Shown here: in pieces, positions 21,940 through 33,366 of the stretch
Numbering within the stretch: the first letter of the stretch is position 1
Layout: the number at the start of each line of letters is the position of its first letter
NCBI GenBank assembly: GCA_019022495.1
Contig: JAFEKR010000045.1
Coordinates: forward strand, 248,001 to 312,000
Direction of reading: 5' to 3'
Length of the DNA: 64,000 bases
Source of the DNA: Epichloe hybrida
Lineage: Eukaryota; Ascomycota; Sordariomycetes; Hypocreales; Clavicipitaceae
The notes under the pieces: generated by a model
What the model was told of the DNA's origin: nothing
Database searches by the model: none
Seen by the model: only the letters and a program-made list of their open reading frames with translations
Translations under genes and position numbers: made by a program

Positions 21940-24171
21940 ATGGCTGATGATGGTATGCTCTTGAATTTCGATCTGGGCGCTGCGCCTATCAAGACCCAGG
22001 TCAAGTTCAAAGGTGGACGATGGCGAGATAGGAAGCGCGCGGAAAGAGGCGCCAAGTTGGCGCAGTCTGGTCCCGCCGCTGACAAACCCCAAGGCGAGGA
22101 TAACTTCAGATCTAGCAAACGACAGAGATTGAATGGCGACGCGTCGGCGGCCTACTCAGGCTACAATTCAACCCCGCGATCCGACCGTTTCGGCCACGAG
22201 AACTCTACAAACGAGAACTCTGGCGCGCACAAGTCTGATTCCGCCGGCAAGGGAAACCGCCAGGTCATTTCACGGCTGTTTTCTTTTAACCCGGTCCAGA
22301 AGACCGAAGCCACCAAGGAAGAAGAATGGAAAGCTCCCCAAGCAACGAATGCGCCCCTCAGCGATGTCGCCAACTTCGGTTCTCTCACCCTTTCATCCCG
22401 CCTTGTCGAGTCGCTGACCAAGATGAACCTCGAACGTCCCACCGCAATTCAACAAAAAGTGATCCCACATCTACTATCTCAGTCGTCCGATGTTTTTGTC
22501 CAGGCAGAAACGGGTTCTGGAAAGACATTTTCATATCTGCTTCCCATGCTGCATCGTGTACTGAAGCTGAGCGGCAATAGCGATGGAAAGCAAATACACC
22601 GAGATTCTGGCATTTTTGGAATCATCGTCTCACCCACCCGTGAACTGGCAAAACAAACACATGCAGTTCTAGAACAACTGGTTCGGCCGTTCCCCTGGCT
22701 GGTGTCGACTGCCATCACCGGTGGTGAGTCTAAGAAGGCAGAAAAGGCCAGAATTCGCAAGGGCGTCAATTTCTTGATCGCGACCCCGGGTCGTCTCGCG
22801 GACCATATCGACAACACCAAGGCTTTGAATCTGGGTACTGTCCGCTGGTTAATTCTCGATGAGGGAGATCGATTGATGGATCTGGGGTTTGAACAAGACC
22901 TGAAGAAGGTAATTGATGCTCTGAAGCAGATCTCCATCGTCAAAACTACCGAGAATGGAACCTCCCTGGCGGACCTGCCAGAGCGACGTGTCACTGTCCT
23001 TTGTTCGGCCACTATGAAGATGAATGTCCAAAAACTAGGCGAGATGAGTCTTGCTGATGCTACATTTCTGGCTGCTGAGAAGGCCGAGGATGACAAGATC
23101 AATGAAGATGTGGTTCACAAAGCCCCTGCACAGCTGCATCAGACATACATCGTTGTACCTTCAAAGCTCCGTCTCGTCACTTTGACAGCCTATCTTAAAT
23201 CTGTCTTCTCACGAAGAGATCGCACCATGAAAGCAATCATCTTCATGTCATGCGCCGACACAGTCGATTTCCACTACGAGATTCTGCGAGACCCCAAAGA
23301 GACAGATCTCTCACCCTCTGCACATAAGGAAAAGGAACTGGTCGAGAGGACCGTATCCAAGGCAGCCTACATTTCCTCTGCGGCAAGTCCAGAAGTCGTT
23401 CTGCATAGGATGCACGGATCGCTATCTCAGCCAATCCGAACGGCAACACTGCGCTCCTTCTCAGCCTGCAAATCTCCCTCGCTCCTCATCACAACTGATG
23501 TCTCATCACGAGGATTGGATATTCCGTCGGTCGATCTCGTCATCGAGTATGACCCTGCGTTCAGCTTCGCCGACCATATACATCGTGTAGGACGTACGGC
23601 TCGAGCCGGTCGAGCAGGTGACGCCACGCTCTTCCTACTCCCTGGCACAGAAGAAGGCTACATAGAGCTCCTCAAGTCGTCTGCGCCTCCCTCGTCCCAG
23701 TCATACGAGAACGTCCTCAAAACAGGACTCATGTCCAAGCTCGAATTCCCCGTCGAAACCACCGCTGCCCCAACAGACGGCCAATCTTACCACGACAAAG
23801 CCGAGACATTACAGCTGCACTTTGAGCAAAGACTGCTCGCAGATGCCAAACGCCTGGAGCTCGCTCGCAACGGCTTCAAATCCCACATTCGTGCGTACGC
23901 TACCCACATCCGCGAGGAAAGAGTCCACTTCGATATAACGCAATTACATCTCGGTCACGTCGCCAAGAGCTTCGGCCTTCGCGATCCACCAGGTGGTATC
24001 GGCGCAGGCATCGACCGCAAGGCCAACAAGAAGGGTGGCTCCAAGGACCGTCAGTCCTCGACCAAAGAAGACGACTCTGCTAGTGTGGATGAGAGGAAAT
24101 CCGCAAATCTCGTCAGAAAGAAGAGCATGATGTTGATGAGCTCTGCAGCGGATGAATTCAACATTGGCTAG
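21940..24171 (+). CDS. DBP7: ATP-dependent RNA helicase Dbp7 (DDX31 family)
   Basis: This single-exon gene encodes 743 aa. Dbp7 is a nucleolar DEAD-box helicase needed for 60S ribosomal subunit assembly. All helicase motifs are visible: the phenylalanine and Q motif (NFGSLTLS, then RPTAIQQ) from about residue 145, motif I AETGSGKT at about 189, Ia PTRELAKQ, Ib TPGRL, motif II LDEGD at about 306, motif III SAT at about 355, motif V TTDVSSRGLD at about 518 and motif VI HRVGRTARAGRAG at about 548. Motif II reads DEGD rather than DEAD, as is usual for Dbp7. The basic N terminus (KGGRWRDRKRAERG) and Lys-rich C terminus fit nucleolar localisation. The frame is open for 87 codons further upstream. 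I chose ATG 21940 because it has a good context (ttccaccATGg) and starts with the family-typical MADDGMLLNF. Confidence 0.95.
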   Translation: MADDGMLLNFDLGAAPIKTQVKFKGGRWRDRKRAERGAKLAQSGPAADKPQGEDNFRSSKRQRLNGDASAAYSGYNSTPRSDRFGHENSTNENSGAHKSDSAGKGNRQVISRLFSFNPVQKTEATKEEEWKAPQATNAPLSDVANFGSLTLSSRLVESLTKMNLERPTAIQQKVIPHLLSQSSDVFVQAETGSGKTFSYLLPMLHRVLKLSGNSDGKQIHRDSGIFGIIVSPTRELAKQTHAVLEQLVRPFPWLVSTAITGGESKKAEKARIRKGVNFLIATPGRLADHIDNTKALNLGTVRWLILDEGDRLMDLGFEQDLKKVIDALKQISIVKTTENGTSLADLPERRVTVLCSATMKMNVQKLGEMSLADATFLAAEKAEDDKINEDVVHKAPAQLHQTYIVVPSKLRLVTLTAYLKSVFSRRDRTMKAIIFMSCADTVDFHYEILRDPKETDLSPSAHKEKELVERTVSKAAYISSAASPEVVLHRMHGSLSQPIRTATLRSFSACKSPSLLITTDVSSRGLDIPSVDLVIEYDPAFSFADHIHRVGRTARAGRAGDATLFLLPGTEEGYIELLKSSAPPSSQSYENVLKTGLMSKLEFPVETTAAPTDGQSYHDKAETLQLHFEQRLLADAKRLELARNGFKSHIRAYATHIREERVHFDITQLHLGHVAKSFGLRDPPGGIGAGIDRKANKKGGSKDRQSSTKEDDSASVDERKSANLVRKKSMMLMSSAADEFNIG

Positions 24172-24317
24172 AATTGAATGTTCTCATGTTACCCTTTTCC
24201 AGCACAATCAAAGTATACTAGCATAGCGAGGTCCAATTGTACTTGCTTTCAATAGAATACATGCACGTATGTAGTTGCCCAATCGTCGATGGGGTTATGC
24301 AGATGCCGTCATCGCGC

Positions 24318-24325
24318 TGACGTCA
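24318..24325. promoter_or_regulatory. CRE/ATF-type site TGACGTCA
   Basis: This perfect palindromic TGACGTCA lies 209 bp upstream of the ATG at 24534. A second TGACGT-like half site (CTGACGTTTT) follows about 12 bp later. In fungi Atf1/AtfA-type bZIP factors bind such sites in stress-responsive and conidial promoters. Function is inferred from sequence only. Confidence 0.45.
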
Positions 24326-24397
24326 TGTGGGTCGCTCTGACGTTTTGCCGCACAGAAACATGCAAGCTTCCCTTCACATGCGCGTACACATTTTGCA

Positions 24398-24403
24398 TAT
24401 AAA
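24398..24403 (+). promoter_or_regulatory. TATA box (TATAAA)
   Basis: GCATATAAAACAGG lies 131 bp upstream of the ATG at 24534, a distance that fits a short 5' leader. Most other genes in the window lack an obvious TATA box, so its presence suggests inducible expression. Confidence 0.5.
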
Positions 24404-24533
24404 ACAGGACAAATAATTCACGGGTCGGGTCTCCCTGGATCCTCATACCAATCAGTTCCCAAGACAAAGCCGAGTTCTCTCTTAAAATACATTATCCTAC
24501 CGCATACCACGAGTACAACTCGCACATTTCGTC

Positions 24534-24863
24534 ATGGCGGATTCGCAACAGAAGGTCGACAGCGCAGCCAACAACGCTGCTGGCAATGCATCAAGTCAAG
24601 CAAATACGGTGGGCGACAAGGCTGCTGGCGCAGCGGGCTTTGTAACAAGCACGCTTGGCAGTGCCGTTGGTGGCATTTCCCGCACTGCTGGTTCCGTCAC
24701 TGGCGCTGCCACGACTGGGCTCGGGAACACGGTGAATAACGTGACGGGAGAGACGGGCAAACCTGTCGGTGATGGGCTGGGGTCCATCGGCAATGGCATT
24801 TCAAACGGGATCAACAGCTTTGCAAAGGGCGTGGAGGACGCTGGAAACTGGAACAATAAATAA
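24534..24863 (+). CDS. Small Gly/Ala/Asn-rich protein, LEA-like, function unknown
   Basis: The product is 109 aa with no intron. The N-terminal 35 residues are polar and Ala/Asn/Gln-rich (KVDSAANNAAGNASSQ). The centre repeats Gly/Ala/Thr/Val motifs (GFVTSTLGSAVGG, GSVTGAATTGLGNTV). The C terminus has GLGSIGNGISNGINS and ends in NWNNK. There is no signal peptide or Cys. The periodic small-residue pattern suggests an amphipathic, possibly membrane- or lipid-surface-binding protein, like LEA or stress-induced fungal proteins. That is a resemblance in composition, not a family assignment. A TATA box and a CRE-type element upstream fit stress or developmental regulation. Codon use looks like that of neighbouring genes. 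Confidence 0.7.
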   Translation: MADSQQKVDSAANNAAGNASSQANTVGDKAAGAAGFVTSTLGSAVGGISRTAGSVTGAATTGLGNTVNNVTGETGKPVGDGLGSIGNGISNGINSFAKGVEDAGNWNNK

Positions 24864-25191
24864 ACTACGCGGACTTGACCGCTCAACAAGTCTTATTGTA
24901 ACTTAGCATGACACCATGATGGCACAATCACATCCGCAAATCCTGCATTTCATCTTCATGTTGTAAATCACTCATGACTTGATTTGAATTTAGACAATCC
25001 AGACTTGGATGGGTTATTACACCAAATCCTGTGCTTGACATTATATGTCCCTTACAAACGCCACGTGTAGCTGGCGTCTTTGTTTTGAATGCCCCACCAA
25101 ACTGCCCAAGTTTTCCATCTTCAGAATCTGCATCGCTCCGAGAATCGCCATGTCCCTCCACAACTTCGTTGGCAAGCGTCTAAGGCGTTGC
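24864..25191. other. Intergenic, convergent 3' ends
   Basis: These 328 bp separate the small plus-strand gene from the minus-strand TVP15 stop. I see nothing beyond presumed 3' UTRs. Confidence 0.5.
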
Positions 25192-25873
25192 TTATACTTG
25201 CTCAGCACCCCATCCAGCTGCATCGGCGTCGCGCATGTTGCTTGGGGGCTCGATAGATGGAACGAATTCGAGTGCAATGTAACCAATACCGACGATGCAA
25301 ACAATGGCTCCAGCAATGTTGCTGAGGACCTCCTTGCCGAAGAGGAGACCACCGATGAGAACGTAGACTAAGCGTGTTAGCAACGAGCCGCTGGACGGAC
25401 AGCTATGCTTGAATTTTTCTTTACTCACAAATACCTCGTCCGACAAAGGAGAAGAGAAAGTTGGCGTATCGAGAGATCTGAGGGGGGATCTGAAATTCTG
25501 CGCCTGTCAGCAGCTGCTGTCGATTGGCCTTGAAGCAAGAGTACCTACCAAGAAGAGCGATAGCCAAACCGAAAACGAGCATGTAGGCGCCAAGAATAAT
25601 GGTTGAACTGATACGAATGCGTCAGTTAAGTTGTGCGTAAATCGACGACTGGGGCTGCACCATTTGACTTTGCTAATGGGCTACCTGGCGCACGCCCGCT
25701 GGAATAAGGACTCACAGCTGATGCATGAAGATGCTAACGATGCCACCGAGAATGGTGATGGTCGCAACGACCAAGTTCACGATGCGGCTTTGTATATAGC
25801 GTTAGTGGCGTTCCAATTGGACGTCGGATAAGAGCCTGGGGCTCGAGACATACAAGATATCGGAGAGCTCCAT
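25192..25873 (-). CDS. TVP15: Golgi membrane protein Tvp15
   Basis: Five exons (25873-25854, 25787-25716, 25607-25549, 25497-25429, 25367-25192) join in frame to 132 codons, or 131 aa. All four introns are GT-AG. The joined protein starts MELSDIF-RIVNLVVATITILGG and continues TIILGAYMLVFGLAIALLEF, QIPPQISRYANFLFSFVGRG and FYVLIGGLLFGKEVLSNIAG. These are the conserved blocks of Tvp15, a four-helix protein of late Golgi vesicles with a minor role in traffic. Four hydrophobic segments are visible at about residues 8-28, 33-50, 62-85 and 92-112. The tail is hydrophilic. The very short first exon (20 nt) is easily missed by gene prediction. The gene is divergent from MEF2. Confidence 0.9.
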
Positions 25874-26541
25874 TGTAACGCGGTGCAGTGTGCTGACGGC
25901 TTGAAAGATGTCGCAAACACTGGAGGGAATATATGTATTGGCAGAGGTGGTTGTCTAGATAAAGCTAGACAGCAGCAGAATTCCCGAGGCCGGCAGAGCG
26001 AAAGGCGGTCGCAATTGATCACGTAGTGTCGCAAAGAGAGGTTGAAGCTTGGCCGTTGGGTAGTTGGGGGAAGGTGGCAGCAAGGTGGCAGGCAGGCAGG
26101 TGGCAGGCAGGCAGGTGGCAGGCAGGCAGGTGGCAGGCAGGCAGGTGGCAGGTGGCACGATTAGGTGGCAGTTGGCAGGTGAAAACTCGACTGATTGGCC
26201 TGACGTCGACACTGACGTACTTACTACCCCAGCAATCCAAGCCCAGGGGTGGTCGCGGATGAGGCAGCCGCAAGGTGACCGACCAGTGGCCCACCGCCTG
26301 CCATCTTTGGCTCTACAGGGGGTTTGCAGTGAGCGTTGGGAATTCTGCCATCTCAACACCGAACAGATACAGGACGACGAAGCTCAAATCAGCGATTGAG
26401 TACAACACGTCACATGCTCTTGCGCATATTTGACAGTAACATCATTGGCCCGAATGCTGTCCTCTATTGATTGTCGCTGCTAGAGTACAGCCAGCAGCTC
26501 CCATGTGTGCGCCTTCACCAAGTCCTCGTCCTTAGCACAGT
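25874..26541. other. Divergent promoter region TVP15 / MEF2
   Basis: This 668-bp region must hold both promoters and contains the 15-bp minisatellite at 26083-26157. No other structure was recognised. Confidence 0.55.
26083..26157. repeat. 15-bp minisatellite, four copies plus partial
   Basis: The unit AGGTGGCAGGCAGGC is perfect at 26083, 26098, 26113 and 26128. It is followed by a truncated copy and scattered GGTGGCA motifs to about 26180. Confidence 0.95.
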
Positions 26542-29178
26542 ATGCTTCAATTATCCTTGTGTCGAAGAGTGCGCCATTCTCGGTGCTTTCTATATCAATC
26601 TTTCAACGCTGGCGCATCATCATTAAAGCCTATACTGGAACATCGAGCTTTACATGGCAAAGCTACAGGCCAGCAAGATGCTCGAGTTGAGAACATTCGC
26701 AATATCGGCATCATAGCCCATGTCGACGCTGTACGTAACCTTGGCTCTGCATATACGATGCTATAATCAGTTTTTTTTTTACTGACTACATCTCTAAAGG
26801 GCAAAACTACCACGACAGAGCGCATGCTGTACTACAGCGGTGTTACGCAGAGAGTTGGGGGTGAGTGTGCCAGACCAGAGGACCCATGGCATCGTTCTCC
26901 ACGGCGCATGGTTTAATCTATAGCTGACACGACGATTATAGATGTTGATGCCGGGAATACCGTCACTGATTTCTTGGAGCTCGAAAGGGAGCGTGGAATC
27001 ACGATCCAGTCAGCGGCCATTACTTTTAATTGGCCGAGAGCTCAGACTTGCCTGCCAGGAACTCATCCCAAAACTGTGAATTTGATTGACACCCCAGGTC
27101 ACCAAGACTTCCGTTTTGAGGTTGATCGCTGCCTCCCTATTCTCGACGGAGCTGTTTGTATCATCGATTCTGTGAAAGGTGTCGAGGCACACACAGAACG
27201 TGTATGGGCATCCGCGCAGGAATTCAAAATTCCCCGTATTGTCTACTGCAACAAGCTGGATCGCGAAGGAGCATCCTTCAAAAAATCCGTCTTGGAAATC
27301 GGCACGAGACTGAAGGGTTGGCCGCTAGTTTGCCAGATTCCGTGGTGGGAGAAGGATACTTTCGTCGGTGTGATAGACATCATTGACGGTGTGGCATTTC
27401 GATGGAAGTCAGAAAGAGAAAAGATTCGATATGGCTCAGATGAGTTGAAGCGGAAACTTTCAGGGTCAAACCCGGAACTACTAGCCGAAATACAGTTGGC
27501 TAGACAGCGTCTGATAGAGGGCCTAGCCGACTTCGACGAGTCCATCATGGATGAATTCCTAGCAGAAAATTCCGAAATACCCAGCGCTATGATCAAAGCA
27601 GCTATCAGGCGTACGATTCTCAGCGGAGATGGCCATGTGATTCCGGTCTTTGCAGGCTCAAGCTTCCGTCACATCGGAGTCGAGCCATTGATGGATGCCA
27701 TTACCGAATATCTACCAGATCCTGCAGAAAGACCAGATGTCGAGGTGCGAATCGGTGCATCGAAACAGCTTCTCCACGACGTTTTGAACAAGATTTACAC
27801 CAGGGGCAACAAAGGCGGATCAAATGTTGCGTCCGTTGCTTCGGTTTTCAAGGTATTTAACCATCCAAAAGAGGGTGTCATCAGCTTCGTTCGAGTCTAC
27901 TATGGAACTCTAACTCGCAATGCGTCGAGTTTCAATACAAATGTGAATGCTCAAGAGCGTCCGATGGGAATCCTCCAAATATCTGCGTCCAAGACGCAGG
28001 ATGTACAGGAGCTTTCTGCAGGGCAGATTGGTGCCCTGCGGGGACTAAAGAAGGCTCGAAGTGGGGATACTTTGATAACAACTTTGAACGGGAAACCAGT
28101 CGCGGAGCATCTTCGCCATGTGCAGATTCGGCCGCCTGAAATTCCACCTCCAGTGGCTTTTCTGCAAGTCGAACCGTACGGAAACGTCGCCGCTCAAGAG
28201 TTGCAAGCTGCACTAGAAAACGCTTCGAGAGAAGATCCGAGTCTGAGGTGGAGCCGGAATTCCAAGACGGATCAGTTCACCATCCAGGGCATGGGAAAGC
28301 TTCACTTGGATGTTTCTTTGCATAACATGAGACAGAAGCACAAGATTGATGCCGAATTTGGTCAAATCGAGGTTGACTACAAGGAGTGCGTGACACAGCC
28401 CACCCGGCCACAGCACACTGTATTTGACAGGCCCATTGCAAGCAAAGCTGGCAAAGCTACATGCACGGCGATCTTGGAGCTTGTCAACTCCGATAACCGC
28501 GACGGGCTGTTGGAATGTGGCGTTGAGATGGACGGAAACATTTACGAGGTTGAGATCCCAGAGTGTACACAGTCAAGCGACGCAACTTTCGACATTGAAG
28601 AAGCGCGACATCAACTTCTCAACGGAGCGATCGCGGGATTGGCGAGGGGACCACGAAGAGCTTCGCCAGTTCATAGCTGCCACGTCAAAATCACATTGGA
28701 TACTTCTGAAGGAGCTCTGGAAAGTCCCACAGGTGGGCACTTTAGCAGTGTCGCTAGAACTGCCGTGCAGAATGCACTTCGCGATGCCTTCGATAGGCAG
28801 CAAGTTGGGATCCTGGAGCCTATCATGCTTACACACATTACGTGTCCCGAGGCCACAGCCGGTACGGTACAGCATGATATTACAGCCGGGGCTGGTGGGC
28901 AAGTGCTTGAGGTCAAAGACAGGTCTGCCGAGTCCTCGAGCGATGACCTGATAGACGCCTCGAAGATATATGCCCCCCCCGACCCATACGACTCTGTGAC
29001 ATCACTGCGTGGGAAAAGGTCGACAGACAGGATGGTGGAGATTGTGGCCAAGGTTCCGTACAAGGAAATGCTGGATTACGATGACCACTTGCGCAGCAAA
29101 ACTGCAGGTCGTCACTCTATGACCATGTCTTTTGATTCGTTTGCAAGAGTCGTTGGCCATAGAGAAAAGGGGCTGTAA
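26542..29178 (+). CDS. MEF2: Mitochondrial elongation factor G2 (ribosome-releasing factor 2, Mef2)
   Basis: Three exons (26542-26730, 26800-26860, 26942-29178) give 829 codons, or 828 aa. It is a translational GTPase. In mitochondria EF-G2 acts with the recycling factor to split post-termination ribosomes; it is not the translocase. The N terminus is basic and Ser/Leu-rich, fitting a presequence (MLQLSLCRRVRHSRCF). Visible motifs are G1 (AHVDA|GKTTTTER, cut by intron 1), switch I (ERERGITIQSAA), G3 (DTPGH at about 27090) and G4 (NKLDREG). Domains II to V follow, with GMGKLHLDV in domain III and HSMTMSFDSFARV near the C terminus. Intron 2 splits switch I from the YYSGVTQRVGG segment. The start at 26542 is the only ATG in frame with the G1 motif and a plausible presequence. 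Length suits fungal Mef2. Confidence 0.93.
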
Positions 29179-31791
29179 GTGGTTAGGTAGTAGTGATACA
29201 AGCTACCCTGCTGTACATATTTTCTACTCTTTCGTAAGTCAGCAGCCCATACGTCCGCGTCATGATGATAGTGCTGGCACGAGTGCGATAAGTATCTCGT
29301 TACGAGCGAGTCCAAGTGTCGTCGGGTGTGCCAACCGTGAGTAGCAGTGATTCGATTGAAGCCCAGATGCGGACTGAAGTTTCATCTGGACTGGTATGAG
29401 TCGCATATCGATTCACTAACAAATCGTGCGAGAAAAACATTTGGCATTTTCCATGCAAATACGCGGCTACATCACGACCATGTCTATGACGTCGCCGATG
29501 GTCGATGTACATGCAGTGCTTCAAGAGAATCGATCGCGATACGTTCACATCAGAATTTGTCTTTATTCGCAGCAAGCCAGATCGAAAAGAAACACAGTCA
29601 GTCGATCACGGATTTCTCTCGGCCAACAATGCGATGCACAGCTTCCGGGAATGTCCCCACAGCATTTGAAAGGAACAAAGCATTTGCGTCATTGGGAAAC
29701 GTGACTGCGTGGTATGAGTCGCGAACCATTCTTTGTTGAGAGGAGGGGGGGGGGGGGCTCATTCCCGCTTGATTTCTCCGAGGCGTGGCTTGGTCGGAGC
29801 TGTCGGTGAGCTAGTGACCGACTGGCCCGACCAAGGTGTTTACGACTTTTTGCATGGACCAATGCAAGTTGCACGTGGATTTCCATCGTTCCCGCATTAG
29901 GGTCGCGTTACCGTTGCTGTGTGCACGACACGAGATGTGCGACACTGACTCTTGTTTCTGTTTACTTTTATTTCGAGTAGCTACGAAACATGGAGTGCCA
30001 ATTTAATCCAGGCACCATTGTTGACCAAAAATGGGCGATGAATGATCCCTGCACGAAGCACCGCCCCAGGGTAAGTAAGCAATGGCAAGTCACAAAACAC
30101 GGGTTTAGCAATAATGCGACCGCTTGATCGTCGGGGACATCTGCGATGGCCCAAATCAAAAGATGCCCCCCCCAATCGCTCCATCTCTGCTTGCACTCAT
30201 TTCTGGGAGTCCACCAAGGGGCGGCGATGCAGGGAGGTTTGCGAAAAAAAGAGACGAGTGAAAAAAGGGGCGTGTTACTATGTAAAGGACGAAATAGAAG
30301 CCTCGATCGAGCAGGAATCGGAGATTATACTCCAGTCGTCCTGAGCAACAGGACCCGGTTGTGCGGTTGTGGAGGAAAATCTCCGCTGAGCAACAGGTAG
30401 AAGATTCAAGAAGGCCGATCCAATCTAATCCATCACCGCGAAAATTGCGCATTTGTTGGCGGATGTTTTTGAGGTGGTGATTGAGATGTCTCGGGCATCT
30501 CAGCGATCAAAACAAATGGGCCAATAATGCTCGCCGTTGCGTGGTCATTTCATTCCTCAAGGGAGAAAGAGTCGGTCGGATCTTGGCACCGTGCTGGCAC
30601 TCGCGGTGGTGAGAAGTTAGAACAGAGTTCAAGGCGAGCCACAGGCCACACAGACAAAGCGAGCTACCGCGTGTAGTAGGTCTGTTCGCATGGAAACTCT
30701 GGTGTGCAAGAAGAAACTCTTTCTCTCTCGTGGGTGCTTCAACCCACCATGTCTAATTGCGTTATAAATAAAAGTAACCAGTCATAAAGTTGAATTATAG
30801 TGTGTGGACTAGGCGACTTTGTGGCTTGTCTTAATTTCCATTTGGCTTGGAAACGCGACGTGATTGGATAGCGGCGTGTTGGGACCTGCATTGGACCTGC
30901 ATTGGACTGCTGCGTCGAGCCGTTGAGGCGCAAGGCGCCGCCGGGTTGGCAGCGGGTCGTGCACCGTCTTACAGAGGCCACAGAGGGACCAGAAAGGGCA
31001 GGTGCCAGGGGAACGCGCAATTTCATCGTGACATTTGACGACTGCTGAGAGCGTGACATTGGTCGACACCTCCCTCCCCTCCCCCACATAGTCCAGGGGA
31101 GGCAGGAGATACCCGTTGCCCATTCGCCCACCTGCCCACCTGCCCACCTGCCCACCGGCACCCACCCAGCGTTGCCTTTCCGCCTTTCCCCCTGTTCCCA
31201 GTAGCTAATAAGCTACGTACAAGTCATCAGAGTAACATTGAATACATTACATACATGTACATTGAATCGACAAGGGGCCCCTCCCCTTTGTTCACAGACC
31301 CCGTCCGGCAACAAGGCGGAGAATTTGTCTCCCTTCTCTCTTCTCTCTTCCTCTTAATTCCCTCTCTTCCCCATCCCACATGGATCGCACACCACCTTGA
31401 TGCTCGGTCGCTGATCTTCCTTCCCTGGTGCCAACTCATATTACATTCCTTTCAAATCTTGTCATTTCTCGCCCGATATCGACTGTCCGACGACAAAGCC
31501 GCTCCTTTATGCTCACAATAGCCGCGCTCATTCGTTTCACTTGAACATCGCAATCATTATCATTCGAAACCGTGACAGACCCAGCAGACGCACGCTCATC
31601 CTTTCGAAACTCGCGCTCATCCTTCTGTCGCCATCTATCACCACGTATCGCACTTCTCGAATTTCCCACCGTTCGGGGACTCGCGACGGAACCTGGCGCG
31701 GGATACATTCAAGTGATTAGACTTGTAAACAGCCGACGATCTCGTTCCGATCCGACTGTGCGCCCAACCCGCCAGCCAATCCCACTTGGCC
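29179..31791. other. 2.6-kb intergenic region
   Basis: No gene is supported here. Frames on both strands are short and arise from low-complexity sequence, such as a G-run at about 29746-29757 and CCACCTGCC repeats at about 31125-31160. The last 500 bp before the SUN gene are pyrimidine-rich (for example 31328-31375), as in promoters and leaders of strongly expressed fungal genes. No tRNA or 5S rRNA signature was noticed. Confidence 0.55.
31125..31162. repeat. Short CCACCTGCC tandem repeat
   Basis: Four 8-bp units of the CCACCTGC type precede a CCGGCACCCACCC stretch, within the SUN gene upstream region. Confidence 0.8.
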
Positions 31792-33366
31792 ATGAAGGTG
31801 TCAATCTTTCAGACTGTGCTCGGCGCAGCGGCAGTTCTCCTGACTGGCAGCGACGCCAGTGCCTCTCACGAACGAATACACCACGTTCACAAAAGACTGA
31901 GCCGCACTCATGGTCATGTACACTCCCGTGCCGAGACCAACGTCGTGGTCAAACGCGGGACTTGTAGCTTCCCTACCAATGACCCTGACCTCGTTGCTGT
32001 TACGCCCGGGTCCAAGAATGCCGGTTGGGCCATGAGCCCCGATCAGGAGTGTAAGCCAGGCAAATACTGCCCATTTGCTTGCAAGCCTGGTATGGTGATG
32101 GCTCAGTGGGATCCCGATTCCGCGTATACCTATCCTGCCTCTATGAACGGCGGGTTATACTGCGACAAGGACGGCAATGTGAAGAAACCTTTCCCCAATA
32201 AGCCCAACTGTGTCCGGGGAACAGGCTCCGTCAAGGCTGTCAACAAGTGCAAGAGTCAGATGTCTTGGTGCCAGACTGTTTTGCCTGGTAACGAGGCCAT
32301 GTTGATTCCCACTCTTGTGTCTTCGGAGGCTACTATTGCTGTTCCTGATTCTTCCTACTGGCAAAGTACCGCCGCACAGTAAGTCATGGCCCTAAGGCTC
32401 TCAACCCCGTTTGGTCTCCGAATTTTGCAAAACAGGAAGCTGATTCGAGTAAACAGCTTCTACATCAACCCTCCCGGTACCGGTGAGGAAGGCTGTGTCT
32501 GGGGAACATCGTCAAACCCGATTGGTAACTGGACTCCTTTCGTTGCTGGCGCTAACACTGATGGCAACGGTCAGACCTTTGTCAAGATCGGCTGGAACCC
32601 AATTTGGCAAGAGTCCAATCTGGCTGGTACCAAACCCGATTTCGGTATCAAGATTGAGTGCCCGGATGGTGGCTGCATTGGATTGCCTTGCCAGATCGAT
32701 CCGTCGTCAGGCTCTACTGGCAGTGTCGTTAGCAAGCTGGCCGCCATTGGTGCTGGCAATGCTGCATTCTGTGTGGTGACGGTTGCCAAGGGCTCTACTG
32801 CTCATGTTGTCGCCTTTGATGGATCTGGTGGCAACTCTGATCCTAAGCCTGATCCTAAGCCTGAGCCCAAAAAGAGCTCTTCTACTCCTCCGCCGCCACC
32901 ACCACCACCATCCACATCCACCACCAGCAGTACTCCGCACCCCACGACGACCCAGGCTCCGACGACAACGTCGACTCCGTCGTCCACTTCGACAAGCTTA
33001 GTCATCACAACTACTCATTCTTCTTCTTCGTCTTCTTCTGCTCCATCATCATCATCATCATTATCTTCTTCTTCTTCTTCTTCTTCTTCATCTACCTCAT
33101 CTTCCTCCAAGCACTCGTCAACCTCTGTTCGTTCAACCGCATCGTCGGCTACCCCAACTCTACTTCCAGGTATCTTCCGCGAGAACGCCACGTCTTATCA
33201 TGCTGCTTCCACCACAGCCCCACCGTCATTCCCGGAGCCCGCGGCTATGACCATGGTTCCAAATGCCCCCAAGACGATTGACAAAGAGGGGGAAGCGGGC
33301 AGACAGCAAGGCAGTGCGGCGGCAGGCCTTCTCGTGGCCTTTGTTGCCGCCGTCTATTTGTTCTAG
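31792..33366 (+). CDS. GPI-anchored SUN-family cell-wall protein
   Basis: Two exons (31792-32378 and 32457-33366) give 499 codons, or 498 aa. The intron join restores AAHFYINPPG, a SUN-domain hallmark. The start is the ATG at 31792. It opens a signal peptide (MKVSIFQTVLGAAAVLL) with likely cleavage near residue 24. The SUN domain (about 55-340) shows the Cys pattern CKPGKYCPFAC, then 26 residues to the next Cys (24 in the usual consensus), plus CVWGTSSNPIGNW. After residue about 345 comes a Pro/Ser/Thr tail with long Ser runs, probably heavily O-glycosylated. The C terminus (GSAAAGLLVAFVAAVYLF) is a GPI-attachment signal. Family members act in wall remodelling and septation, and some bind or cut beta-1,3-glucan. 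The GPI tail suggests the surface-anchored subgroup rather than secreted Sim1/Uth1 types. Confidence 0.92.

Larger units (their letters stand above)
24172..24533. other. Promoter interval upstream of the small Gly/Ala-rich gene
   Basis: These 362 bp hold the DBP7 3' flank and the promoter of the next gene, including a CRE-type site and a TATA box listed separately. Confidence 0.6.

Noticed and set aside
29179..31791. tRNA or 5S rRNA genes in long intergenic regions
   Set aside because: No convincing B-box or cloverleaf was found by eye in any of the large gaps.
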